Shown: positions 34,551 through 43,488, counted from the stretch's first letter. The stretch: DNA of 64,000 nucleotides from Variovorax boronicumulans (GCF_030812215.1 NZ_JAUSSG010000004.1:1-64000); one strand, 5' to 3'. A program made the numbers and translations. The notes: generated by a model from the letters alone, not told the origin.

Positions 34551-35903
34551 TCAGACCACCAGGCTCAGCAACATGATGAACGCGAGGGCCACGACCGAGA
34601 TCAGCGTTTCCATCACCGTCCAGGTCTTGAAGGTCTCGGCCACCGTCATGTTGAAGTATTGCTTGACCAGCCAGAAGCCCGCGTCGTTGACGTGCGACAG
34701 GATCAGCGACCCCGCGCCCGTGGCCAGCACCAGCAGCTCGAGGTTCACGCCCGGCACCAGGGTGGCGAGCGGCGCGACGATGCCCGCGCCGGTGATGGTG
34801 GCGACCGTGGCCGAACCCGTGGCGATGCGAATCAGGCCCGCCACCAGCCACGCCAGGAGGATGGGCGAGACCTGCGCATGCAGCGCCATCTGCCCGATCG
34901 CATTGCCCACGCCGCTGGCCACCAGCATCTGCTTGAAGCCGCCGCCCGCGCCGATGATCAGCACGATGGCCGCAGTGGGAGCCAGGCTGTCGTCCACGAA
35001 CTTCATGATCTGCTTGCTGGTGAAGCCGCGCGCATAGCCGAAGGTGTAGAGCGACAGCAAGAGCGCCGCCAGCAGCGCGGTGATCGGGTGGCCGATGAAA
35101 TCCAGCCACTGGCGCACGATGTTCTTCTCGTCGAGTGCCACGTCGGCGAAGGTCTTCAGGAGCATCAGCGCCACGGGCAGCAGGATCGTGACCAGGGTGA
35201 TGCCGAAGCCCGGCAACTCGCGCGCCTCGGGTTCGCGCGCCAGTTGCTCCAGCAGCTCGGGCGAAGCTTCGCCCGGCACGTACTTGGAGATGAACTTGCC
35301 GAAAATCGGGCCCGCGATCATCGCGGTGGGCAGGCCGACGAGCAGGCCGTAGAAGATGGTCTTGCCGATGTCGGCGCCGAACACGCCGATGGCCAGCAAC
35401 GGCCCCGGATGCGGCGGCACGAGGCCGTGCACCACCGACAGGCCCGCCAGCAGCGGAATGCCGATGCGGATGAGCGACACGCCGGTGCGCCGCGCCACGA
35501 TGAACACCAGCGGAATGAGCAGCACGAAGCCGATTTCGAAGAAGAGCGGAATGCCCACCAGGAAGGCCGCGAACATCATGGCCCAGTGCACGCGCTCCTT
35601 GCCGAAGGCGTTGATCAGCGTGCGCGCGATGCGGTCGGCGCCGCCCGACTCGGCCATCATCTTGCCGAGCATGGTGCCCAGGCCGAGCACGATGCCCACG
35701 AAGCCGAGCACGCCGCCGAAGCCGTCCTGGAAGGACTTCATCACCAGGTCCACCGGCATGCCCGAGGTGAGCCCGAGGAAACCGGCCGCCAGCGTCAGCG
35801 CGATGAAGGGGTGCACGCGCCAGCGCGTGATCAGAAGGATCAGCCCGAGGATTGCCACCAGGGCATCGACGAGCAGGAAAACCTCTTTGCTCATTCCGAA
35901 CAT
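34551..35903 (-). CDS. gntP: Gluconate:H+ symporter, GntP family
   Basis: A 450-residue polytopic inner-membrane permease with 12-14 helices and GntP hallmarks such as LVPPHPGPLLAIGVFGADIG, LLIPLVFIVARRTG and the C-terminal LILSHVNDAGFWLVKQYFNMTV. It imports gluconate for GntK. The start (MFGMSKE) is preceded by AGGAG. The promoter region upstream has three GntR-type palindromes, so transcription is repressed without gluconate. Confidence 0.92.
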   Translation of the reverse strand: MFGMSKEVFLLVDALVAILGLILLITRWRVHPFIALTLAAGFLGLTSGMPVDLVMKSFQDGFGGVLGFVGIVLGLGTMLGKMMAESGGADRIARTLINAFGKERVHWAMMFAAFLVGIPLFFEIGFVLLIPLVFIVARRTGVSLIRIGIPLLAGLSVVHGLVPPHPGPLLAIGVFGADIGKTIFYGLLVGLPTAMIAGPIFGKFISKYVPGEASPELLEQLAREPEARELPGFGITLVTILLPVALMLLKTFADVALDEKNIVRQWLDFIGHPITALLAALLLSLYTFGYARGFTSKQIMKFVDDSLAPTAAIVLIIGAGGGFKQMLVASGVGNAIGQMALHAQVSPILLAWLVAGLIRIATGSATVATITGAGIVAPLATLVPGVNLELLVLATGAGSLILSHVNDAGFWLVKQYFNMTVAETFKTWTVMETLISVVALAFIMLLSLVV

Positions 35904-35950
35904 GTGTTGTCTCCTGAATATCCGGCCGTTGCAAAGATGGGCCGATGAAT

Positions 35951-35966
35951 GGGATAGCGCTATCCC
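35951..35966. promoter_or_regulatory. GntR operator O1
   Basis: A perfect 16-bp palindrome, GGGATAGCGCTATCCC, 48 bp before the gntP start. The core matches the LacI-type GntR operators at 36030-36059, so it is the likely repressor site for the permease-kinase operon. Confidence 0.8.
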
Positions 35967-36029
35967 TGACAATCCAAAAAAACCAGCTCTCTGGCGCGCT
36001 CGGGGTTAGTCCCGAATCGGCGCAGGGCT

Positions 36030-36059
36030 GGACAGCGCTATCCTAGGACAGCGCTGTCC
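36030..36059. promoter_or_regulatory. Tandem GntR operators O2 and O3
   Basis: Two palindromes two bases apart: GGACAGCGCTATCC (36030-36043) and GGACAGCGCTGTCC (36046-36059). They share the AGCGCT core with O1, 80 bp away. They sit 36 bp before the gntR start, so they probably mediate autoregulation. With O1 they could allow looping between two repressor-bound sites. Confidence 0.8.
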
Positions 36060-36094
36060 GATTCAATCTTGGTACTAACCCTAAGAAAACGACC

Positions 36095-37126
36095 ATGGCC
36101 GACGCCCCCGAGCGCCCACGCTCCCGTTCTTCCAGCCACGTGACGCTCGACGACGTGGCCCGCGTATCAGGCGTGAGCCCGATCACCGTGTCGCGCGCCC
36201 TGCGCGGCGCGCGCAACGTGTCGCCCGAACTGCAGGCCCGCGTGCAGGCGGCGGTCGACCAGCTCGGCTACGTGCCGAACGTGGCGGCGCGCGCGCTCGC
36301 TTCGGCACGCAGCTCGCATGTGGCGGTGCTGATCCCGTCGCTGACCAACCAGCTCTTCGTGGAATTGCTCGAGGCGGTGCAGGACGCGCTCTCGCCGCAC
36401 GGCTTCCAGTCGCTCATCGGCGTCACGCACTACGACCCTGCGCAGGAAGAGGCACTGCTGCGCAGCTACCTCTCGCAGCGGCCGGCGGGCGTGCTGCTGA
36501 CCGGCTTCGACCGCAGCGCCGCGTCCTTGCAGATGCTCGCGCGCAGCGACGCGCCCTGCGTGTACCTGATGGAAACCTCGGACGCGCCCGGCATCCACAG
36601 CGTGGGGTTCTCGCAGCAGGACGCGGGCCGCGCCATCGTGCAGCACCTGCTCGCGCGCGGCCGCCGGCGCATTGCCTATGCCGCCGGCCAGCTCGACCCG
36701 CGCGTGATGATGCGGCTGGAGGGCTACCGCGAGGCACTGCGCGCGGCCGGCTGCCACGACCCGGCGCTCGAGCTGCTGGCGCCGGGCCCCACGTCCATGG
36801 CACTGGGCGGCCGGCAGTTCGAGGACCTGCTCGCGCGCCACCCCGACGTGGACGCCATCTTCTATTGCAACGACGACCTCGCGCAGGGCGCGCTGCTCGC
36901 CGCGCTGCGCACCGGCGTGCCGGTGCCCGAGCGCGTGGCGATCGCCGGCTTCAACGACCTGGGCGGCAGCGACCAGATGCTGCCGCCGCTGACCACCGTG
37001 CACACCCCGCGCCGCGAGATCGGCGAGCGCGCGGCCACCATGCTGCTGTCGCTGATGCGCGCGGAAACGGTGGCCGAGCGCACAGTGGACCTGGGCTTCG
37101 AGCTGATGGTGCGCCAGAGCAGCTGA
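36095..37126 (+). CDS. gntR: LacI-family gluconate repressor
   Basis: A 343-residue LacI/GalR protein: N-terminal helix-turn-helix (VTLDDVARVSGVSPITVSRALRG, about 16-38), hinge (YVPNVAARALASARS) and periplasmic-binding-protein-like effector domain (about 75-340). It is divergent from gntP-gntK with three palindromic operators between, matching GntR of gamma- and betaproteobacteria, which releases DNA on binding gluconate or 6-phosphogluconate. Symbol given by context. It converges with the hydrolase gene. Confidence 0.87.
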   Translation: MADAPERPRSRSSSHVTLDDVARVSGVSPITVSRALRGARNVSPELQARVQAAVDQLGYVPNVAARALASARSSHVAVLIPSLTNQLFVELLEAVQDALSPHGFQSLIGVTHYDPAQEEALLRSYLSQRPAGVLLTGFDRSAASLQMLARSDAPCVYLMETSDAPGIHSVGFSQQDAGRAIVQHLLARGRRRIAYAAGQLDPRVMMRLEGYREALRAAGCHDPALELLAPGPTSMALGGRQFEDLLARHPDVDAIFYCNDDLAQGALLAALRTGVPVPERVAIAGFNDLGGSDQMLPPLTTVHTPRREIGERAATMLLSLMRAETVAERTVDLGFELMVRQSS

Positions 37127-37169
37127 AGCAACGGGGCGCGCGCCGCCCTGCCACCTCGGCCTCTGTGCC

Positions 37170-38390
37170 TCAGCGCCTTGGCTGCATCAAGGCATTCGAG
37201 GGCAGCGTCTCGTCCAGGAGCTTGCGCGCCGTCTCCACGCCAGCCACCGGCAGCAGCTTGGGGTCGAGCAGCCCCACCTGCACCAGCACGCTCGCTTGGT
37301 CCCAGTAGATGTGCTCGTGGTAGAGCTTGTCGCCGCGGAACTTGATGACCGCGAGCAGCGGAATTTCCACGCGCTTGCCGGTCGGCGCCACGCCCGGCAG
37401 CATCCACGGGATTTCCGTGGTGTGCGTGAAGCAGAACAGCATCTCGTCGACCACCTGCGATGCGCCCACGGTGCGCGAGATCGGCACCAGCGAGGTGTCG
37501 GGCGGATTGCTGTTGACGAAGTGGTTCGTATAGAACGCGTGCAGCGCCTTGTAGCCCACGCCGCCCGTCATGGTGGGAATGTGGTTCACATAGGGCTCGG
37601 CCACCATGGTGCTCATCGTGTCGTCGACGTTGCGCGTGCCGAACTCGTATTCGCAGTGCTTGTCCCAGAGCGCCGAGAGGTCGTAGTCGGGGCCGATGGC
37701 GCCCTTCAGCGCCGCGATGCTGCGCTCGTGCGCCATGAGCGCCGAGGGCTTGTGGAAGTGCTCGCCGCCGTTGCGCGCGAAGGCGTGGTCCATGCCGGGG
37801 TACACGTAGAGCGAAACGCCGGGCCGGCCCGACAGCGTCTGCACGATGCGGTCGCGCGCCTCGGGCGGACAGAACTTGTCGAGCTCGGCGATGTGCAGCG
37901 TGAGCGGACGCTTGATGTTGTCGGCTTCGCCGAGCGCCGCATCGATGCCCACGCCGTAATAGCCGACGGCCACGTCCGCGTCGGTGCGGCAGGCGGCTAG
38001 GTACGCGAGCTTGCCGCCGAGGCAGAAGCCGAGCACGCCGACCTTCTTCTCTTGCACCTCGGGGCGCTGGCGCAGCGCGGTGATCGCGGCCTGCATGTCT
38101 TCCATGCCCTTGGCTTCGTCGAAGCCGCCATAGAGCGCGAAGGCGCGCTGCCAGTCGGCCTCGCTGTAGCCGAGCTCCACATCGGGCTCCTGGCGCCAGA
38201 AGAGATCGGGCACCAGCACCACGTAGCCTTCTTCCGCGTAGTAGTCCGCGACCTCGCGCATCGTGTGGTTGATGCCGAAGATCTCCTGCGCGATCACGAG
38301 GCCGGGGCCGCTGCCGGCTTTGGGCAATGCGAGGTAGCCATTGAAACTGCCGCTGCCGTCGGTGGCCTGGATGCGGATTTTTTTCTGCAT
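37170..38390 (-). CDS. Dienelactone hydrolase-SnoaL fusion (IifD-like)
   Basis: A 406-residue two-domain protein. Residues 1-235 are a dienelactone-hydrolase fold with catalytic triad C123 (GFCLGG), D171 and H202 (GMDHAF), plus the conserved E36. Residues about 255-395 are a SnoaL/NTF2-like domain (VNHIPTMTGGVGYKALHAFYTNHFVNSNP, and FRGDKLYHEHIYWDQASVLVQVGLL). It is the last gene of the operon with SDR and two StyA-type oxygenases. IifD of the Acinetobacter indole cluster is a dienelactone-hydrolase-like enzyme that produces anthranilate, and a similar role is likely here. A general ester or lactone hydrolase is the alternative. Confidence 0.78.
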   Translation of the reverse strand: MQKKIRIQATDGSGSFNGYLALPKAGSGPGLVIAQEIFGINHTMREVADYYAEEGYVVLVPDLFWRQEPDVELGYSEADWQRAFALYGGFDEAKGMEDMQAAITALRQRPEVQEKKVGVLGFCLGGKLAYLAACRTDADVAVGYYGVGIDAALGEADNIKRPLTLHIAELDKFCPPEARDRIVQTLSGRPGVSLYVYPGMDHAFARNGGEHFHKPSALMAHERSIAALKGAIGPDYDLSALWDKHCEYEFGTRNVDDTMSTMVAEPYVNHIPTMTGGVGYKALHAFYTNHFVNSNPPDTSLVPISRTVGASQVVDEMLFCFTHTTEIPWMLPGVAPTGKRVEIPLLAVIKFRGDKLYHEHIYWDQASVLVQVGLLDPKLLPVAGVETARKLLDETLPSNALMQPRR

Positions 38391-38443
38391 GTGAACTGCT
38401 CCGTGGATGAGGTGGGGTGGTGAGGCGGGCCGCATGCTCGCGC

Positions 38444-40177
38444 TCACTGCATGCATTCCGGGTGTCGTGTCGTCACCTGGTAGTAGCCTGAATGAAACAC
38501 CAGCGGCTCGCCGTCGAAGCGATCGTAGCGCTCGACTTCGCCAATGAAGATGAGATGGTCTCCGCCGTCGTACTGCTTCACGTTGCGGCAGGTGAAGCGG
38601 GCGATGACGCCGTCCAGCAGCGGCACGCCGGCCGTGCCCTCGCAGCAGTCCACGCCACCGAACTTGTCGGCCTGCGGCGTGGAGAACTGCCGCGACAGGT
38701 GATGCTGGTTCGCCGCGAGCACGTTGATCGCGAAATGGCTGGCGCCGGTGAAGTCCGCCACGCTCGGCGCCTGCCGAGCGAGGCTCCACAGCACCAGCGG
38801 CGGATCGAGCGAGACCGAGGAGAACGAATTGGCGGTCATGCCCACGCGGCGCCCGTCGATGGCGCGGGTCGTGATGACGGTCACGCCGGTGCTGAACTGC
38901 CCGAGCGCCTTGCGGAAGTCGCGCCGGTCGAAGCGGTCCACCGCCGCTTCGCGTGCGCGGGTTTCGAGAAAGCGGTCGGCCTCGGCGGCGTCGAACCACC
39001 AGGGCGCGAAGATGCGCGGGTCGTCGAAGCCGTTGACGATGGTGCCCGCCACAGCGGGCATGTGGGTCGCGCTCTGCAGCAGCTTCAAGAGGTGCGGCTT
39101 CGGCGGTGCGAGCAGGCTGTTCGTCCAGTCGGTGGCCCAGCGCGCGTAGCCTTCCCAGTAGCGATCGAAGGTCTCCTGCATCCATTCGGCATCGAACGGC
39201 GCGTCGCCGTGTTCGAGGATGCGCTTGAGGTAGATGTCGGCGCACTTGGCCGCATTGTTCGCGCCCTGCCCCGTGATCGGGTCGTTGAGCACCACCGCAT
39301 CGGCCAGGCCCAGCACCTTGCGGCCCGAAGGCAGCGCGGCGACGGGCCTGCGCACCGTCGGCGTGAAGCGGCCCGCGAGGATGCCGTTGTCGTCGGTCAG
39401 TTCGATGTGCGTGCAGCGTTCGGCCTCCCAGGGCAGGAAGGTCTCGAGGATCCACTTGCTGCGCGCGAGGTGCTCCTGCGGCGTCTTCACATCGGCCCAG
39501 CAGTCCATCGGACCGCCGGGCACACCTTCGAACACCATGATCTCGCACGGCCCCGAGGTGGTCAGCGCCGGAAACACGAAGTACTCGCCCACGCCCGGAA
39601 TCAGGTTGAAGCACACCCGCGCATGCGGCTCGGCAGGCTTCATGCCCTTCACATAGGTGAGCGCCAGCGCGCGCTGCGGCTGGTCGCATGGGGAGCGCAA
39701 CTCGTCGCGCTCGAAGCGTTTCGAGATCTCGCCTTTGCCGCTCGCCACGATCACGAGGTCGTGCGTCTGCGCGCAAGTCTCCAGATCGTCGAGGCCCACG
39801 TCCTTCAGCACCAGCCGGCCGCCGCGCTTCTCGAACTCGGCCATCCACGCGGGAATCTTGAGCCGCTGATCGACCGACTGCGCGGGCCCGTCGAGCCGCG
39901 CGCGCCATTCGATGGCCTTGCCACCCTCGGGGTTGCGCACTGCGATGCCGATGCCCTCGATGGCGGGGCATTCGTCCGCCCACCAGTCCAGTTCCAGCTC
40001 GCGCTCGGTCTGCAGCGCGGTCTCGAACATGCACTGGCTGGACATCACCGGCCCTTCGAGGATCTCCCGCGCCGAGCGGTTCGAGAAAACCGTCACCTCG
40101 TGCCCCGCGCGCTGCAGGCCGAGCGCGAGCTGCATGCCGGACTGTCCGGCACCGACGATGGCCACGCGTCGCTTCAT
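38444..40177 (-). CDS. styA2B: Fused flavoprotein monooxygenase-flavin reductase (StyA2B type)
   Basis: A 577-residue natural fusion. Residues 1-410 are a StyA-type group E oxygenase with an FAD fold at the start (VAIVGAGQSGMQLALGL) and the family stretch NLIPGVGEYFVFPALTT. Residues about 412-577 are a StyB-type flavin reductase (FRKALGQFSTGVTVITT, GMTANSFSSVSLDPPLVLWSLA, ending HSGYYQVTT). The oxygenase half closely resembles the neighbouring StyA1. Such fusions make reduced FAD and oxygenate in one chain, and can supply FADH2 to StyA1. The StyA1/StyA2B pair is known from Rhodococcus opacus 1CP and Variovorax paradoxus; in an SDR/hydrolase operon, indole is the probable natural substrate. 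Confidence 0.9.
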   Translation of the reverse strand: MKRRVAIVGAGQSGMQLALGLQRAGHEVTVFSNRSAREILEGPVMSSQCMFETALQTERELELDWWADECPAIEGIGIAVRNPEGGKAIEWRARLDGPAQSVDQRLKIPAWMAEFEKRGGRLVLKDVGLDDLETCAQTHDLVIVASGKGEISKRFERDELRSPCDQPQRALALTYVKGMKPAEPHARVCFNLIPGVGEYFVFPALTTSGPCEIMVFEGVPGGPMDCWADVKTPQEHLARSKWILETFLPWEAERCTHIELTDDNGILAGRFTPTVRRPVAALPSGRKVLGLADAVVLNDPITGQGANNAAKCADIYLKRILEHGDAPFDAEWMQETFDRYWEGYARWATDWTNSLLAPPKPHLLKLLQSATHMPAVAGTIVNGFDDPRIFAPWWFDAAEADRFLETRAREAAVDRFDRRDFRKALGQFSTGVTVITTRAIDGRRVGMTANSFSSVSLDPPLVLWSLARQAPSVADFTGASHFAINVLAANQHHLSRQFSTPQADKFGGVDCCEGTAGVPLLDGVIARFTCRNVKQYDGGDHLIFIGEVERYDRFDGEPLVFHSGYYQVTTRHPECMQ

Positions 40178-40190
40178 GGTGCGCTCCGGG

Positions 40191-41429
40191 CTACGCGACA
40201 GCCGCGCAGGTGGCGATGTAGCGCTCCGACTCCGCAGCGTCGGCGAACCACGGGAAGAAGGTGCGCGGATCGTCGAAGCCGTTGGCAAAGGCGCTCGCCA
40301 GCGGCGGCACCGCGCCGGCGCTGCCGAGCAGGTTGAGCACATGCGGCGGCGGTGGCGCGAGCAACATGTTGGTCCACTGCGTGACCCACTGCGCATAGCC
40401 GAACCAGTAGCGGTCGAAGGTCTGCTGCATCCAGGCCGCATCGGCCGCGCCGTCGCCGCGCGCGAGGATGCTCTTCAAGTACGTGTCGGCGCACTTGGCC
40501 GCGTTGTTGGAGCCCTGCCCCGTGATCGGATCGTTGAGCACCACCACGTCGGCCAGGCCCAGCACCTTGCGGCCCGAAGGCAGCGTCGCCACGGGCTTGC
40601 GCACCGTCGGCGCGAAGCGGCCCGCGAGGATGCCGTTGTCGTCCGTGAGCTCGATGTCCTTGCAGCGCTCGGCCTCCCACGGCGTGAAGGTATCGAGGAT
40701 CCATTTGCTGCGCGCCAGATGCTCCTCGGGCGTCTTCACCTCGGCCCAGCAATCCATCGGTCCGCCGGGCACGCCTTCGAACACCATGATTTCGCACGGC
40801 CCCGTCGTGGTCAGCGCCGGGAACACGAAGTACTCGCCCACGCCCGGAATCAGGTTGAAGCACACCGCGGAGAACGGCTCGCGCGGCTTCATGCCCTTCA
40901 CGTAGGTGAGCGCCAATGCACGCTGCGGCTTGTCGTAGGGCGACTTGTGCGCATCGCGCTCGAAGAGCTTCGAGATCTCGCCCTTGCCGCTCGCCACCAG
41001 CGTGAGGTCGTGGCTCTGCGTGCAGGCCTCCAGCTCGTCGATGCCCGCGTCCTTGAAGACGAGCTCGCCGCCCTTCTTCTGGAATTCGTCCATCCACTCC
41101 GGGATCTTCACGCGCTGGTCGACCGACTGCGCGCTCGCGTTGAGCTGCGCAGCCCAGTCGATGGCCTTGGCGCCCTTCTGCTCGGGATGCGGCACGGCCA
41201 GGCCGATGCCGTCCACCGTCGGGCAGTCGCTCGCCCAGTGGTCCAGGCCCAGGTCGCGCTCGATCTGCAGCGAGGCGTCGAACATGCACTGGCTCGACAT
41301 GACCTTGCCGCGGCGGATGTCCTCCCCCGTGCGGTTGCTGAACATCGTGACCTCGTAGCCTGCCGCGAGCAGGCCCAGACCCAGTTGCAGGCCCGACTGG
41401 CCCGCGCCGACGATGGCGATTCGCTTCAT
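40191..41429 (-). CDS. styA1: Styrene/indole monooxygenase oxygenase component (StyA1 type)
   Basis: A 412-residue single-component-fold FAD oxygenase: N-terminal IAIVGAGQSGLQLGLGL, MSSQCMFDASLQIERDLGLDHWASD, NLIPGVGEYFVFPALTT and VVLNDPITGQGSNNAAKCADTYL. It has no reductase domain and depends on reduced FAD, presumably from the reductase half of StyA2B encoded 13 bp downstream. It would epoxidise indole or styrene or oxidise sulfides. The high similarity to the oxygenase half of StyA2B indicates tandem duplication before or after the fusion event. Confidence 0.9.
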   Translation of the reverse strand: MKRIAIVGAGQSGLQLGLGLLAAGYEVTMFSNRTGEDIRRGKVMSSQCMFDASLQIERDLGLDHWASDCPTVDGIGLAVPHPEQKGAKAIDWAAQLNASAQSVDQRVKIPEWMDEFQKKGGELVFKDAGIDELEACTQSHDLTLVASGKGEISKLFERDAHKSPYDKPQRALALTYVKGMKPREPFSAVCFNLIPGVGEYFVFPALTTTGPCEIMVFEGVPGGPMDCWAEVKTPEEHLARSKWILDTFTPWEAERCKDIELTDDNGILAGRFAPTVRKPVATLPSGRKVLGLADVVVLNDPITGQGSNNAAKCADTYLKSILARGDGAADAAWMQQTFDRYWFGYAQWVTQWTNMLLAPPPPHVLNLLGSAGAVPPLASAFANGFDDPRTFFPWFADAAESERYIATCAAVA

Positions 41430-41458
41430 TGCTTTGCTCCTTGATGCTCCGCGAGGAG

Positions 41459-42250
41459 CTAGTCCATCAACAGGGGAATGGCAGGCACGGCCTGCTCGGG
41501 GCCCATGGCGGCATAGCCGCCGTCCACCGCGTAGTCGGCACCGGTCACGAAGCTCGCGTGATCGGAGCACAGGAACAGCACCACCTGCGCCACCTCGTCC
41601 GGATCGCCGACGCGCCCGAGCAGGTGGAAGGGCGCGGCCACGCGGTCGGTCTTGGCGCGGTCGTTGCCGCTCAGGCGCTCCATCACGGCCGACCAGGTCC
41701 AGCCCGGCGAGACGCTGTTCACCCGGATGTTGTCCTGCGCGAGGTCCATCGCCATGTTGCGGGTGAGCTGCGCCATCGCGGCCTTGCTCACCGGATAGAG
41801 CCAGCGCCCCGTCTGCGCCACGCGCGCCGAGATGCTCGTGAAATTGACCACCGCCCCGCCGCCGGCCGCCACCATGTGCGGGTGCGCGGCCTGCAGCATC
41901 GCCACCGCGCTCGCCACGTTCACATTGAAGGAGGTCAGCCAGTCGGCGCGCGGCGACTTGAAGCCGTCGTCCACGTACGAGCAGGCGAGGTTGACGAGAA
42001 AGTGCACCCCGCCGTGCCGCGCGGCCGCCTCGGCCACGCAGGCCTGGACCTGCGCGTCGTCGGTGATGTCGGTGCGGACGAACCGCACGCCGGCGCCGAG
42101 CGAATCGGCCAGCGCCTGGCCGTTGTCGGCATCGATGTCGGCGACGACGACCTTCACGCCGGCCGCGTGCAGCGCGCGCACCACGCCCGCGCCTATCAAT
42201 GTGGCGCCGCCGGTGACGATGGCGCTCTTGCCTGCGAGTCCCTTGAACAT
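41459..42250 (-). CDS. Short-chain dehydrogenase/reductase (IifB-like)
   Basis: A 263-residue classical SDR with glycine-rich cofactor site (VTGGATLIGAG), NAG-like NLA at about 87-89, catalytic S139, Y152 and K156, and a C-terminal SFVTGADYAVDGGYAAMG. It is the first gene of the operon, 29 bp ahead of styA1. In indole clusters the matching SDR (IifB) oxidises the dihydroxyindoline formed by the oxygenase. A general alcohol dehydrogenase is possible, but the context favours the indole route. Confidence 0.85.
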   Translation of the reverse strand: MFKGLAGKSAIVTGGATLIGAGVVRALHAAGVKVVVADIDADNGQALADSLGAGVRFVRTDITDDAQVQACVAEAAARHGGVHFLVNLACSYVDDGFKSPRADWLTSFNVNVASAVAMLQAAHPHMVAAGGGAVVNFTSISARVAQTGRWLYPVSKAAMAQLTRNMAMDLAQDNIRVNSVSPGWTWSAVMERLSGNDRAKTDRVAAPFHLLGRVGDPDEVAQVVLFLCSDHASFVTGADYAVDGGYAAMGPEQAVPAIPLLMD

Positions 42251-42444
42251 GACGCTTGCTCTCCTGGGTTGGTCGTTCGACTGATTGATCACGCAGGCCA
42301 GGGTGGCCTGTGGGGCGAACGTTACGAGGAGGCGCGCGCGTGGAGCGTCCCGCAAACGCAGGCGATGTCCCTGGCGCGCAGGTTTTTCCGAGGGGTGGCC
42401 CGAATTGTGGGCGGGGATGGTTTTTGCTACGGTGCCTTCGCCCC

Positions 42445-43452
42445 ATGGAAACCCTCACCACCCCCGCGTTGCCGCTGCAGCGCTACCGGCTTTTCGAGAG
42501 CCACGACATGGACGAGGCACGCGAAAGCGTCGCCCGCGTGTTCTGTCCGCACGGGCTGGTGATGCTGAGGCCGCGCACCGAGCTGGACGCCTGCCACCAC
42601 AGCGCGCGCCTGCATCGGGACGTGAGCCTCAATTACGTGCAGTACGGGCCCGGCGTGCAGATCGACCCCGGGTACCTGCAGGACTTTTTCCTGCTGCAGA
42701 TTCCGCTGCGCGGCGGCGCGGAGATCCGCTGCGGTGCGCAGCAGGTGGATGCCACGCCGCGGCTCGCTTCGCTGCCCTCCCCCACCGAGCCGCTCTCGAT
42801 GCGCTGGGCCGACGACAGCCCGCACCTGATCGTGCAGCTGGCGCGCTCCGCGCTGCTCTCGCGGCTCGAATCGCTGCTGCAGGCGCCTGTCGGGCAGCCG
42901 CTGGTGTTCGACCTCGGCGTGCCGCTGGACAACCCCGTGCTGGCGCCGCTGGTGCATTTCATCGACTACCTGCGGCTCACGCTCGATGCCGGCAATGCGC
43001 TGCAGCCGGGCAGCCCCCTGGCCGAGCATGCCGAGGCCTACCTGATGTCCAGCCTGCTGATGTCGGCGGGCCACAACCACTCGCGCGCACTCGCCGGCAA
43101 CGCGCAGCGGCGCTTGCTGCCGCGCGTGGTGCGCAGGGCGCAGGAATACATGGCCTCGAATGCGCAGCTGCCGCTGTCGCTGGCCGACGTCTGCCGCGAA
43201 GTCGGCTGCAGTGCGCGCGCGCTGCAAGTCGCCTTTCGTCAGCATGCGGGGCAGGGGCCGATGGAGTTTCTGCGCGAAGCCCGGCTCGACAAGGTCCGCG
43301 CCGAACTGCAAACCTCGGCCGGCGTCGCAGGAACCGGCGTGCGTGAGGTGGCACAGAAATACGGCTTTCTTCACCTCGGGCACTTCGCGGCGCAGTACCG
43401 TGCGCGCTTCGGGGAGCGGCCGTCCGACACGCGGGGGGCGCGCGGCGCTTGA
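42445..43452 (+). CDS. AraC-family activator of the monooxygenase operon (IifR-like)
   Basis: A 335-residue regulator with an AraC-binding-like N-terminal domain (about 20-200: HHSARLHRDVSLNYVQYGPGVQIDPG, FFLLQIPLRGGAEIRCG) and a C-terminal HTH_18 domain (LSLADVCREVGCSARALQVAFRQHAGQGPMEFL, YGFLHLGHFAAQYRARFGERPS). It diverges from the SDR-StyA1-StyA2B-DLH operon with 194 bp between. Aromatic-catabolic activators of the same type, including IifR, occupy this position. Effector probably indole or a related aromatic. Confidence 0.86.
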   Translation: METLTTPALPLQRYRLFESHDMDEARESVARVFCPHGLVMLRPRTELDACHHSARLHRDVSLNYVQYGPGVQIDPGYLQDFFLLQIPLRGGAEIRCGAQQVDATPRLASLPSPTEPLSMRWADDSPHLIVQLARSALLSRLESLLQAPVGQPLVFDLGVPLDNPVLAPLVHFIDYLRLTLDAGNALQPGSPLAEHAEAYLMSSLLMSAGHNHSRALAGNAQRRLLPRVVRRAQEYMASNAQLPLSLADVCREVGCSARALQVAFRQHAGQGPMEFLREARLDKVRAELQTSAGVAGTGVREVAQKYGFLHLGHFAAQYRARFGERPSDTRGARGA

Positions 43453-43454
43453 TG

Positions 43455-43473
43455 CGCCCGCCCTGCGCGGGCG
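43455..43473. terminator. GC hairpin between convergent genes
   Basis: CGCCCGC (43455-43461) pairs with GCGGGCG (43467-43473) over a five-base loop, between the convergent AraC and TerC stop codons. No T tract follows on either side, so it is a weak bidirectional terminator candidate. Confidence 0.3.
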
Positions 43474-43488
43474 GGCGAGCGCCGGAAT

